Of a stretch of DNA of 64,000 bases, positions 34,801 to 47,022 are shown in pieces. The stretch is from Astrocystis sublimbata (lineage: Eukaryota; Ascomycota; Sordariomycetes; Xylariales; Xylariaceae): NCBI GenBank assembly GCA_022453515.1, contig JAJNNY010000009.1, positions 558,001 through 622,000 of the forward strand. The letters run 5' to 3'. Numbering within the stretch: position 1 is the first letter of the stretch; each line of letters begins with the position of its first letter. The translations under genes were made by a program, and so were the position numbers. The notes below the pieces were generated by a model. That model was not told the origin of the DNA. It did no database searches and saw only the letters and a program-made list of their open reading frames with translations.

Positions 34801-35633
34801 CAGTCTACCGCTACTACAACCTCCTATGGGATAACAAGGAGGAAGTCATCTTACATGGTGCGAACATTCCCTTTGATGTCTCGGAAAACACTTGAGTGAA
34901 GGTGCGACTTTCGTTCCAATCCGGGAGATTGTGGTAGGCGTCGAACGCAGCTAATAGCCCCTATTCATTGATTCAGTCAACACATGAGGTACGTCAAGTA
35001 ATTACTCGCCCTCTGCTACCCGAATCGGACATGAATATTGTATTAGGGAATGAAAGGGTTGCAGTATCAAAGCGAGCATGGCTTACTTACGTGCGTGGCT
35101 ACAAATGGCTTAGGAAGTCCTGTGGTTCCGCTAGTGTGCAACACGACGGCTGGCGTCCACTCGGCCTCTTCAAAGGTCCTCTCGTAAGGAAAATGCGGCA
35201 CCTCTCGAGTCATAAAGCAAACATCTAGGGGTTCAATGCCCATTGTCCTCATCTCCCGCTCTTGGAGCCAGGGATCAACGATGGACTGATGGGAGTCGGG
35301 GAAACAAATGGTCCCGCAATCAGTGGCCGCGAATAGACTCATTTGCGCCTCGTGAGAGTTGCGTGGCGAGATGAACAGAACCTAAGATATCGGGATTAAG
35401 TTGGGCTTGGGCCTTCGTAGTTCTTCGGGGATCATGCGCTTACTTTATACCCGGTTTTCATGGCAGCAATGAACAAAACCACATAGCGGGCATCGTTAGG
35501 CCCTATATATGCCAGGGTTGGAAGTGCGCGGGATCGAAAAACATTCCTGCTCGGGCTTTTTCAAGGCGAGATCATCAATGACATGTGGAAGGAGGCGTCG
35601 GCCGAAGGGCGCTTCAGCTGTATTTCCCAGCAT
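31872..35633 (-). CDS. NRPS-like A-T-R carboxylate reductase, exon 1 disrupted
   Basis: Ten minus-strand exons: 35633-35444, 35381-35091, 34960-34855, 34784-34631, 34551-34469, 34413-34338, 34288-34239, 34129-33914, 33844-33593, 33517-31872. Exons 2-10 join in frame. The adenylation domain has LHTSGTTGLPKP (A3), FFHAGGIYLFMS and SIAATE (A5). The thiolation motif is DFYTAGVDSLRV with its phosphopantetheine Ser. The reductase domain has the NADP loop TGSTGMLGSYM and STGYGGSK (YxxxK). Such enzymes activate a carboxylic acid, load it as a thioester and reduce it to an aldehyde or alcohol. Exon 1 starts well (ATG at 35633, LPHVIDDLALKKPEQECFSIP), but about 40 family-conserved residues are missing and the frame changes near 35519, with a stop at 35496-35498. 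It may be a pseudogene or carry a sequence error. Confidence 0.82.
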
Positions 35634-38600
35634 GCTTTCGAATTGGCTATATGTACGGTCTGCTCAAATGGACGTTGCTGTGTCAAAGTATGACTCTTTG
35701 TCACGGAAAAACGAATGTCGTTAGTCTTGTGAAAGAACTAACGGTATATATGGCTCCACCTCTCCGCGACACTCTTGCAAGGTTGAATAACAGTGCCGAA
35801 AACGCCAACTACCAGAAAGTGTGGCTGGTTCTTGATATTGAGATTCCAGGCGTAGGCGATAGGACGGGTTGGAACCCGAGTGTACGATATATCTGTTGAA
35901 TGGATGCTACGGTTCTCTTGATTGAGACTTACGGTCTTCGAAGTTCAAATTGGGTGACAGAACACCGGTGCGACTCTTGCGGGGTCAACATAATGATGCA
36001 CTATCTGCCTAACAATACGCACAGGAAATTGTTGGCTGCAGAGACGACCTCGGATGCCGGGATCTGGCCACCCCTGTTCTGAGGGTCTGTAATTTTCAAT
36101 CTTACTCGATTGCCATAATACATGACATTGGAAAGGCTCAACTTGGACAACTCTGAAGATGCAATGTAACCTTGGCCATTGTCATCACCACCAAGCATCG
36201 AGGGACATCAGGCAGGTTCTCCAATGGCTCGCCACAGTCAATATCATTACCTACTTGCCTACTTTGGCCGATGGGTAAGTCCGAATTGAGGTGTGATCGT
36301 AGCGTAAGATTATTGATCAAGCTTACCAGTAATCAAGGAAATGGAGGTAACGGCGCAGGAGAGGCTCGCTGCTCATTCCTCACAGGTTCATCTTGATGAA
36401 GACTCTGGGAAAAGTCGAAACGTATCTGATTTGATCCTGCCCAACGATACTCTCCCGGCATCAGAGAAGACTGTAACATAAAAGAGAACTTGCGGGTAAT
36501 GGGTTTGTCTACGGCCCGGTTCCCTCTTGTCTCTCCTGAATAGCCCATCCGAGATAAGATCTATATTTTTCTATCAGGTGTATCTCGAGTATTTGTTAAT
36601 TTCTCGAATGGCAAATCTGTTTCAACTGTATTACTATAAAACCTTTATGTATCTGGATGATTTCGAGAACCCTTTTGACATCGAATCAGAGCGGTGGCTA
36701 TCAAGTCACCCTGAGATAAATAAGCTGACTCTGGTGTTACATCTGAATAGCCCTTGTTATACCAACATATATCTAGTATTAGCGTCTCTGTTTTGCAGAA
36801 GGACCATGAGACTACATGACACATTCAAGGACTGAGATGTTGACATTGTGCAGGATTGTTTCATTGGGGAGGTGTCATTGGACACGAAAGGGGTTAGAGT
36901 TAAGTACACGGAGGTGCCAAACTAAGAGCATCAATACCTAGGTAGTCTCGAGACTATTACGCCTAGTTAGTGCCTGCTTTGGACATCTGTGTGCAACATA
37001 GCACTTGCCCTCTTTTGCTATTCTCACTTGAGAAATGAAGGGATTGGTTACGATTTTTCTAGGAGCATTTGACAAAGTCTGGTGCTTTATTTGGTGATCC
37101 AATACAACGTGATGGAAGATGTGAATAACTCACAAAGCCTGTTTTGAGACAGGCATGATAGACTAGGTATTGTAAACTAATTGATTATGATACCATCGAG
37201 AAGAGTGGTTGATAAGTGAATTGGCTGTTCATGGAAATCGATAATCAACAACTACCCCCAGGGTTAACACTTGAAGCACTTGTGAGAGTATTAATAGCAC
37301 CATCCCTTGTACGACATGTAAGCTATCTGCATACAGTTCACAGGTTTCCGCAGCCGAGTGCATGTTCCTTGCGAGCTACATGTTTATCAACTCGTTATGG
37401 TTTGCGTATTTTAGTGCCAACTATCATATTATTGATAGCTTGATGTTCGCAGTGTCAAAGTTCTTGTGCTGCTCATCTCAAAATACCTGTCGATTAAGGG
37501 GTGTCCTTTGTGTAACTGCACTCTTTGCTGTGCTAAGACCAAAGTTTTCTCCCTGTAAGTGAATAACGTCATTCTTAGTATCTGTAGATCTGCGTATTGT
37601 GGGCTTCGGTCCCCCAGTTTCGGTCCCGCGTAATTATGTACTTGTTGATATCACTGCAAGGATCAAGCGATGCAAGGTACTAATGTCAAGAACTGGGAGA
37701 TTAAATGTTCGTCATGACAACACAGGAGAGAGTTTCAAGCATGTGCAACTGCAACTGATAACATTCTGCCTATGACCGCATGTGTTCGTTGCCCTAGTTG
37801 CGCATTGCAACATGGCCTTGGCCAGAATACACTATGAATAATGGTCCAGAGCTTGTTATTCTCGAAATCTCGATTTTCAGTAACGAATTTCAAGCTATTT
37901 CCCGCATTTGATGAATGAGGCTGCCAGAACCTCGTTCCGCGGCTGGGGTTCGCAATTCAACTTACTCGACGGATCCATGCTAGATCAACCCAACAAGACG
38001 GGCAGGCGGGTACGAACCCCATGGGGACTAACCTCAACAGACCCCGAATGTTGAGCCGTGTTTGTTGATAGATAAGGATGTAGCCTCGCACTGCAGTCTG
38101 CCATGTGAATGTGGCCGCAAGCTTTTCAAGTTCGCAAAGTTAGGGAGCCCGCATTGAAACACTTGAGACAGCTTAGGCAACATCACCAACAAGTCACTGC
38201 TCGCTTCTAGCGACTGCTGTTTCACGCTCGACAATGGGTATCGGGCTTGGTCTTGCCATGATACGCTTCTCGCATTCGCTTTCCCCTCGCACTGGACAAT
38301 CTGGGAATTCTGTTCTCTGAGTAGAGCAAGCCTGCTTGTTCATGTTTGTGATGCTAGTCGATCAAAGCTCCACTTTGCTCTCAAAAAGGCCTTGTTTGCT
38401 ATCAAGTTATATGTTTCAAGGCTGCCATGCTTCCTGTTTGGAATGATCAAATGCGTCATACTGTGAAAGCACTGACCCTTGGGCATACACTGAAGTACCA
38501 TATGCCCTACCTTCCAGTGATGGTATCGTAGGGTGTGCGGCACGCGCCAATGCGGCTAAGGGGATGATTGCTCAGACTGGTAGGCAGCGTAGCTAGAGCA

Positions 38601-39184
38601 AGGCTACCCGGAGACATCTGGGCTCAGTGGTCAGTGTCAGGAGACCACATGTACATGCTAGTATGCGTGGCCATTCTCCACGGGGCAGTCAAGGTGCTAG
38701 AAAGTTTGGTCAATGTATCTGCACCGAGTGGCATGCCATTTCCTTTACCTAATGGTTGTCTCCTGCTATCACTTGACTGTTACTTTTACGTACCTTATCC
38801 TGTCCTGAGTATTATGCTGTGGAAGTACGCACAACTGAAGAAGGGTTACATTTGTCAGAGAAAGGTACCATCCCTTACGTGTACTTGCCTTGCGTCGACT
38901 TTCGAAAACCTCATTCACTAGGATTTGTGCCACTGAGCAGTCTGAGCCACTACCGCAAGAACCTATCCGCTACGCAGGACGAGCAACCACTCCGAGTCTT
39001 CCCTCTGCGTTGATTTTCTTTCCATCCTGGTCTCGCAACTGCAACTTATCCCGCCAAGTAACCAAGGTCCTCGTTGTGCTTTCCTTGCCTTGGGAAGTCA
39101 CTGTGAAAAGACGGGGCAAGAAGGGAATAATACCATACCACCATACCGCAGCCCAGCTCGTCTTATACTATCAGACAAGCCAAG
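35634..39184. other. 3.5 kb gene-poor region, AT-rich in the middle
   Basis: No gene is recognised. The first 150 bp are the likely NRPS-like promoter. The 36.5-37.6 kb part is AT-rich with only short open frames, and a TACCTAGGTA palindrome occurs near 36938. The right end leads into the Cys-rich gene at 39185. I saw no transposase, reverse transcriptase or terminal repeats. Confidence 0.5.
35745..35750 (-). promoter_or_regulatory. TATA-like element upstream of NRPS-like gene
   Basis: CCATATATACC on the minus strand lies about 110 nt upstream of the start codon at 35633. The position suits a TATA box. No functional evidence is available. Confidence 0.35.
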
Positions 39185-40461
39185 ATGTGTTTCACCGAGT
39201 TTTTGGCTTACGAGTGTGGGCACACTTCAGTAGCAGTCAACCGCCCCTGCCCCATGACAACACACAAGCACAACAATCCATGTTGCCCCAGACCAGCATG
39301 TCGACCCTTCCTGGCCTCGTCAATGTGTCCAGCTTGCAGCAGGATTATACACTCCAGATGTGTTGACATAGTTGAGTTCGAGCACCGATTCATGCACGAG
39401 CGCGGAGCATGTCCTTGCCCTGTGGAGTTTCCCGAACTGCTTGGACCCCGGATTATTCAGCGATCTAGTATTGTCTCCGCCGAGAATAGAGCAACTGGAG
39501 GAAACGAGGAAAGTGGTGGTGTTGGTGCGGATCATGGTTCATCGCCTTATCAGTCAACATCATTTCGAGTTGGCGACCATGGAAATCGACAGCTAGCGAA
39601 GAAATCGTATGGGCGGAACCAAGAAGAATATTCCGAGCTCCCGCTGTTTAAGGAAGCCCAGATCGGAAAGAGCTTCGAGGTCGCGATCCGCCAACCCAGC
39701 TTGTACGCGGCGGAGTGGACGAAGGACCATGCTAAGCTACATGAGCGTGGCCGATGCTCATGTCCTGTAAGCTTCGAGAGATACAAGCCATTAGATATTG
39801 GCACGATCGAAGGTAAGGGCCAGCATGCAGATGCCACTGACGACCTTGTGCTCATTTGATATTGTTTACAGAAGAATACGATAGTCCCAAGTCGATTCAG
39901 ATGCGAAAGGACACTATTGGCAGCGATCCATTCGTCGAGACTGGTCTCCGGGTTCATGAGAATGCATATTCCACTGTGCGCTCAGAAGACACAACTGGTG
40001 CAAAACCTGCGAGCCGGGACGAGAACCCCTTCAAGCACGAAAATCCACTCTGGAACTTCACCAGAATCTCGCCGGGAAAGATTGCGCGCTGGAACATGGA
40101 CAATCCAAATGGTTCGCTTCTCGATACCATCCTCGGGCCTGTGAAGAACGGCGCCTCTGCCCCTGGCTACGGAAATCGGCCCGTAGACGTACAAACCATC
40201 CACTACGAGTCTAACGGGCTCCCGATCGCCGGTAGTCCGATCGTCTGCGGATCATACTCAAAGGATGAGGGCCAGGCTCTATCAATTGTCGACTTCGATC
40301 AGCCTGACGCCACGATTGCCGGATTCCCCATCGGCGCCGGGCCCGAGGGACACTCGCATGCTAAGGATTTCGCATCCTGTTCGCTCAAGTCGACCTCCTC
40401 CGAGTCGTGTTCCGAGGATTGGTCGCCGATTATGAAGCGACGGCTATCATCGGAGTTCTAA
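39185..40461 (+). CDS. Cys-rich protein of unknown function with duplicated HERG motif
   Basis: Two exons, 39185-39812 and 39872-40461, give 405 residues. The intron has GTAAGG/TTACAG and joins in phase; without it the frame stops at 39859. The N-terminal 90 residues are rich in Cys and His (YECGHTSVAV, RPCPMTTHKHNNPCC, CPACSRIIHSRC), suggesting metal binding. The motif HERGxCxCPVxFE occurs twice, at about residues 68-80 and 188-200. The C-terminal half is acidic, Ser/Gly-rich and probably disordered. No signal peptide or membrane helix is seen. I do not recognise a named family. Confidence 0.7.
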
Positions 40462-41819
40462 ATCGACTTGGTGATATGCTCGGGTCGTGTGACTTTGGTG
40501 CGCGGCTCTTAAACTTGACATGGTTATCTTTTCCTTAATTATCCATTCCATCCGACCTTACGACATCAAGGCTAATTGGCGACACTGATATCGTCTCGAC
40601 CAGAGAAGCTTCTCATTATTCCCCGTAATTATCGATTTATGCTGGCGAGAGAAACAAGAGTATTATGGCAAATTAAGAGAAGGAGGAGGGAGACTGAGGT
40701 GGCAGGAAGAAGCAAACGCCGCGATTGGGAAGAATTACAAACAATACTCCTCCTAATCGGGATTCCCTCATTCTTTCACCTATTAGTCCTCCAACTACCA
40801 CCACGACTTATACCCACCATTCAATACTTCTTACTGGACTCAGCCCAGGATTAACTTCTTCCATCTCTTTCTATTTCCTTTATTTTCCTACCCGGGCATA
40901 CCTTCCGTCATCTTCTAGGACGCACATCTGTCCAGTCCCGGCGAACATTCCCGAGAATTCCACCATCTGCAGCACTATCAGTTGCATGACTGTTTCTTTT
41001 TTTCTTACGGATTCATATCTTTGCGGATAACATGAAACGCGGCACCGCGTTACGAGGTCCGATTCCGCGCATTAGGACTTCTGGGAGTTATCTACAAGAT
41101 AACCACAATTAAACAGGGGGGAGGGGATCATTGTCCAGGAGCCAAGCAGTTGTGAGGCGGACGATACTACAGGAGAAGAACATACCCCTTCGCCATGTTG
41201 TTTCACATTATTTCGTTTAATTTCTCTTTACCTTACTTGTTTCCTTTCAGCTGTATATACCCACCCCTTGTGGCACGGCGATGGCGACGATAACTACCTA
41301 TGCTACGTATTTCGATCTTTCGATCTGGAAGCCTTCGACCTAGGTTGGTCTCGGAAGGATTAGTCGGATCGGATGACATTCAGCTGTCATGGGAACAGCG
41401 GGGACACACTTTATGTATTTTCATGTCTTTGGTCAGTAACTGGGTCGGGAACAGCTGCGTTGCGTTATCAATCTTCAAACCAACTCGTTTGCCCCCACTG
41501 TGCACGTAGGCGTGATATGTTCAGCTCTTCTGGATACGCACGTATCGGACACGAACAGAAAACACCAAGCAAGCAAATGTACGAGCAAGTTGATTGATAT
41601 ATACCAGACACCACCCTCGTGTGTCCAACACCGACCGACGACCACGGTTCGCTATAGCCTCTAACGTAGGATTTGCGCAGTTCGAGACAACACTTGACTC
41701 GACTACCGCGCCGCTTGTTTCCGGCCACTATACATCGGGAAAACAGGAGCGATGCGAGTATGGAAAATGCATTTAACAGTATTTCTATTTAAGTTTCTCT
41801 TCTATCCATTTCATGCGTA
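40462..41819. other. Convergent 3' intergenic region
   Basis: About 1.36 kb between the Cys-rich gene and the 3' end of the complex I subunit gene. No gene, RNA or repeat is recognised. Confidence 0.45.
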
Positions 41820-43391
41820 TTACCTGTCAACCTCACCTGCAAAGAAATTTAATTAGTATACCTGTTCAAAGAAGACGAAACAATTCTGAAGTTGTATAAG
41901 GGAGGGAATGCTTACCGAACACCAAGTCCATGGTACCGATTACTGCTACGGCATCAGCTAACAAATGGCCCTTCGAAACGTGGTCGAAGCCACCCAAGTG
42001 GGCGAAACCAGGCGCACGGATGGAGCATCGGTACGGCCGCTCGCTGCCGTCACTGACGAGGTAGACACCCATCTCTCCCTTGGGCGCCTCGATGGCCGAG
42101 TATGTCTCTCCCGGAGGTACACTATAACCCTTGGTGTATAGTAGGAAATGGTGGATGAGGGCCTCCATGTTCTCTTTCATGGCAGTTCGCGGGGGTGGCG
42201 AGACCTTGTAGTCCTCTACTCGGACGGGGCCGGCAGGCATCTTGTTCAGGCACTGGTGGATGATGCGGAGGGACTGTCTGAATTCCTCCATACGGCACAA
42301 ATATCTGTCGTAGCAGTCACCGTTGATACCGACAGGCACGTCGAATTCGACTTGGTCGTAGGCATCGTAGGGCTGGCTCTTCCGGACGTCCCAGGGGACA
42401 CCGGATCCTCGCAGCATGACACCAGTAAAGGAGAGGTTCAGAGCCTCGGTGGCAGGGACGACACCGACACCCTTCAACCGTTGAATCCAGATACGGTTGT
42501 CTGTCAACATCTCTTCGGTCTCATCAATACGGTCACCGAATTGGGTAGCCCACTGGTAGATGTCGTCGAGTAGACCGACGGGGATATCTTGGTGAACACC
42601 ACCGGGTCGGACGTAAGCAGCGTGCAGACGGGCACCGGATACACGTTCGTAGAATTCCTGGTGTCATGTAAGTTGGCAACCGGCCAAGCTTGTCAAGCCT
42701 CAACATAACATACCATTAACTTCTCTCGCTCCTCGAAACCCCACAGGAAAGGCGTCAGGGCACCAACATCCATGGCGTGGGACAGCACGGACATGAGGTG
42801 ATTCAGGATACGGGTGATCTCGCCAAACAAGGTCCGGATGAACTTGGCGCGCTCGGGGATCTCGACGTTCAGCAGCTTCTCGACGGCTAGGGCGAAGCAC
42901 TGCTCGTTGGTCATCATGGAGACGTAGTCGAGGCGGTCGAAGTAGGGCAAGGCCTGTAGATAGGTCTTGTACTCGATCAGTTTCTCGGTGCCGCGGTGCA
43001 GCAGACCGACGTGAGGGTCGGCGCGGACGATCTCCTCTCCGCTGAGCTCGAGAATCAGACGAAGCACGCCGTGGGCGGCGGGATGCTGGGGGCCGAAGTT
43101 GACGGTGTAGTGGCGGACCTTGCGGTCCTCGACGCTGCCCTCGCGCGAGGCTTCGAGGGTGCCGTCGGTATTCTGCATGCGCTGCAGGCCGTAGGGGTCG
43201 GCGGGATGGGCGAAGTCGGGGTCGACGGGCTGGAGAGTGGTGCGGCCGGGCAGCTCGTTGCCGGCGGGCGTGGCGGCGCGGAGGGCGGTGCGGGAAAAGG
43301 CACGCACCGCAGGTTTGGGGGTGGGAGCGGCAGGGCGTGCGAACTGAAGGCGCCTGGCGCCGCGGCCTGCGATGCGGTAAAGCGACGCCAT
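41820..43391 (-). CDS. nuo-49: NADH:ubiquinone oxidoreductase 49 kDa subunit
   Basis: Exons 43391-42714, 42657-41916 and 41836-41820 give 478 residues, which matches the usual fungal length. It is the NDUFS2/NuoD core subunit of complex I, forming the quinone pocket in the peripheral arm. The N-terminus is a mitochondrial presequence ([20 protein letters not shown]). Core motifs include [71 protein letters not shown] and [15 protein letters not shown]. The last exon is only 17 nt and supplies GEVDR and the stop, restoring the conserved end DLVFGEVDR. Without it the frame runs into a non-conserved tail. Confidence 0.96.
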
Positions 43392-43952
43392 CTGCGATAT
43401 GTTGCAGGTCACAATTGGGGGGGATGGATTCAGTTCATCGAAGCTCACTCAGTGGCGGCGATAGTACAAGGTTACTACTACTTACGCTTCGACGTCGGCG
43501 TCGGCTGGGGACTAGCTTAGGTAAGGCTGCCCAGGTGCTTAGTCCGAAGCTGGGGTGGTGGCCCATTGGAATTAATGTGCTCGTCATTGGCCCGCTGCAT
43601 CGTTTATCCGAGAAACACCCCTGCCCATCCCCCTGTACAGGTACCCCAGCTTTCGCCTACCCGAGGTATCAATCCCCCCCAGACACCCACAAATATACCT
43701 TGCCTTCTGTTTCGCCCTCTATTTCTGTCGGGACTCATGCATTGAATGACGTCCATCATGACCCCATGAAATTTCATATTGCCGAATAGGCGATTATTGC
43801 AATTGGGCATGGAGATTGATTTGGAGAAACTTCACTGTTCAATAACAATTCAACAGCAATGGAATAAGTGGATCAAAAGGGTGAATGTTTTCATTTATGT
43901 GACATGTCCATCTGATGGACTTTAATTCATTCCAACAAGCACAAGACCACAA
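43392..43952. other. Intergenic, between GH2 3' end and nuo-49 promoter
   Basis: No gene is visible. The right part is the 3' end of the GH2 gene and the left part the upstream region of nuo-49. Confidence 0.45.
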
Positions 43953-46297
43953 TTACCCTCTCTTAGCCACGGCATCAAGATAGCTATTCTTCGCCGCGTC
44001 AAAGATCTTCTTCACCTCGGAAGCAGGGATCTTCTCCTTCCTATCAAACGAGTACAGCCCATTGACCTCCTGTTCGATATCCGAGCTATCAAGTGATACC
44101 AGTCAGCAAATAACCACCAATAAATAAATAAAATACTAGAAAAGGGAGGGGGGGACAAGAAGCACTTACAACTGCGTGTACACAAACCCACTAATGAAGT
44201 CTCCCTGACACACCGCCTTAACCAGCGCCTCGACGCGCTTCAGCAGATCCGTCGGGTCCTTGGCCGTCGTGTAGCCCCAATCGCCGCCGCCTCCCTGCGG
44301 CTGGATCTCGTCGCTTGCGACGTTGGTGTTGGCAATGTTGACGCCCGCAAACTCGGTGTTGAGGAGCGGGGCCCCCGGGCGGTGCTTCGACGCCGGGTCC
44401 TTGTCGCCGATGGGCCCGACGAACATGGCCCTGCTGCACCAGTCCCTGTCGAGCGTCTTCTCGAGCGACGCGCAGGACTTGAGCAGGGCCGGCGCGTCGG
44501 AGTAGTCGTGGAAGGTGCTCAGGTCTGTCAACACGTGCTCCCAGCCGCAGTTGTCGTTGACGGGGCGGGTGGGATCGAGGGACCTTGCAGCGTTGTTAGT
44601 TACTTGTAGTTCCGGGAGAAGTGGGAGTAGCAACACGTAGACAAGGCATACTTGGTTATGTAGTACAGCGAGCGGAGATGGTCACGCTGCTCGACGCTTT
44701 CTTTGAGATTCGGGTATGCCCAGGACTCGTTCACGGGGGTCCAAGTAATGACCGAAGGGTGGTTGATGTCGCGCTTCACTGCCTCGGTCCATTCTTGGTT
44801 CATCCGGTCCTTGTATTCGGCGCTGAACTCGTAGGCGTTGGCCATCTCGCCCCAGACCAGGTACCCGAGCTTGTCGGCCCAGTATAAGAAAACAGGGTCT
44901 TCGACTTTCTGGTGCTTGCGGCACCCGTTGAGACCCATCTTCTTCCCACTACACATCAAAAGTCAGTTGTTGTTCATGAAGGGCGGGGAGTGTAAGATTC
45001 AATAAGGCGTCCGTCCGTACAGTATGATGTCCTCTTTCAGACTCTCAGGACTAGGCGGAGTCAGACCCGTCTCCGGCCAGTATCCCTGATCGAGACATAG
45101 AGCTTGGAAGAGCGGCTTTCCATTGAGTCGGAAAGTGCCATCTCCCTTAGTCCAATCCAAGTGCCTGAAACCCGTGTATGTCTTGACCTCATCTATAACC
45201 TTACCCTCCGCATCAAACAATCGAATCGTGAGATCGTAGAGGCTCGGGTGATCAGGCGACCAGAGGGCCAGCCCCTTGAGCCACACATTATCGTCACTGT
45301 AAGACCCGAGGCTCGTGACAGCCTCCGGCGCGCTCTTCTGCTGATCCTCGCTCAGCGCCAGCGGGAGTTTTACAATACTGTAATCCTTGTCCTTCGGCAA
45401 GTTCTCCTTCTTCTTCCCGACCGAAAGCCCGTTCAGACTGCCCTCGATCTCGACACTATAGGCGTGGCCAGCTCTCCGCCCAAGAACCGATACCTGTGCA
45501 TCTAAAACCCCGCTGTGAATATCGTTGGACTTCAGCACTGTGCCTGCACTGCTGTTGCCGAGGCGTGTGGCCGGCACCACCTCGAGCGCGACAGGCTGCC
45601 AGATGCCGCTTGTTGGGGTATAAAAGATGGACTCGGGCTGCGGGGCCCAGTACTGTTTCCCTCGCGGCTGGTCGAGGTCGTAGGGAGAGTCATGGACGCG
45701 CAGAACCAGCTGCAGCTCGCCCTTGCCCGTGCTCTTCCGCACACTATCCAGGGCGTCGGTGACATCAACATCAAAGGGAACGTGTCCGCCGCGGTGCTGC
45801 CCAACGAGATGTCCAGATGCCCAGATCGTGACGTCGTAGTCGACGGCGCCGAAGCGCACAAGCACGCGGTCGCCGGCGTCGACCTCGGTTTTGGCACGGG
45901 GGTCCGACACGGGGCGCTCATACCAGAGCACCTCGTGCGCATCCTTCTCGTAGACGCCCGACGCCGGCGCCTGGAAGACGAAGGGCACGTTGATGGGCTT
46001 CTTGGTGTTCTCGTGGCTCGCGTCCTTCTTGGCCTTGAACCCCTTAGCGATGAGCTCCGGAAACGCCGCGAGCCGCTGGGCTTCCGCCTCCGCTTCGGCG
46101 CCGGTCGCTTCGGAACTAGAGCTAGGATTGGTCACGGACACCTTGTCGGGCACGCCGTGTATGTGCCAGGACTCTCTCAGCCCGACGTCCTCGTCGTCGA
46201 AGAGGATCGTCCATTGGTCGTTGATGGGCGCCCATCTGTGGTTGGTGTGAACGAAGTCGGGTCGTGGGTATGCATCCTTTGACTGGTAGGCCGCCAT
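43953..46297 (-). CDS. Glycoside hydrolase family 2 (beta-galactosidase-like)
   Basis: Exons 46297-45021, 44948-44652, 44583-44170 and 44085-43953 give 706 residues. The first ATG is at 46297; the frame extends upstream but only through a TTG. GH2 features are the sugar-binding jelly roll (WYERPV, YDVTIWASGHLVGQHRGGHVPF, YDLDQPRGKQYW), an Ig-like middle domain and a TIM barrel with KKMGLNGCRKHQKVEDPVFLYWAD. The acid/base is Glu at about 500 (TPVNESW) and the nucleophile Glu at about 602 (LLNTEFAGVN). No signal peptide is present, so it is probably intracellular. An acidic Ala/Glu-rich insertion lies at about residues 58-100. Substrate specificity (galactoside, mannoside or glucuronide) cannot be set from sequence. 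Confidence 0.92.
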
Positions 46298-47022
46298 ATT
46301 GCTGCTCTTCGCGTATCCCAATTGGTATAATTTCGAAATAAATGAGGAAGGAATGGTTGGAAATGTTAAAATTCAGGAATACACCAGACCCTGAAAATAA
46401 CCATAGCAGTCGGTCAAGACAATAATTGGTCCCTGAAAATCATTGCTTTACACTGCTTGAGCTGCTTGCGTGTCGATCCAGCTCTAATCCTGAAGTCGAG
46501 TTGAGGTCCTGTTTTTTGACGTCATATCCACCACTAAGGTTGTCGGATGCATCGAAAACTGGACGCCGTCTGCGCCTTTTTCTGCACCCAATGCAGTAAT
46601 GGTTGACAGTATTATGGAGAGCTTGCAGTCTACGTTTATTAAATGTTGGTTGGAATGCGGGGAGCTACAGCTCAGATGAGGGGCAAAGGCTGTGATACAA
46701 GCTCGCAAGCTTGACAAGATCTCGGACTTGACTGAATCATATCTACCTTTACCTTCATAGATAAGGTTGCAACAAAGCAATGGTGTTATAGTTAGGATAA
46801 TGTCAGCGACCCGGTGCAAGGTCGCGAGTATATGTCTTCATGTTCGACTTGTGATCATTATTTCATTTCGTATGTCGTATCCACTTAACTTTCCATCATA
46901 ACTGACTATCCCTTGACGCCGATCTACAGACCGTAGCTGTGAATTCGTGCCCTTTATGTAAGTAAGCAGGTACATGAGAGCCGTGCCGACTTCCTATCTT
47001 CAATGCAGTATCAAGGACCGCT
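46298..47022. other. Intergenic, GH2 promoter and MCM4 3' end
   Basis: No gene is visible. A minus-strand open frame at 46484-46819 has no recognisable features. Confidence 0.45.

Noticed and set aside
45515..46282. 255-codon plus-strand open frame
   Set aside because: Antisense shadow of the GH2 first exon with no conserved motif.
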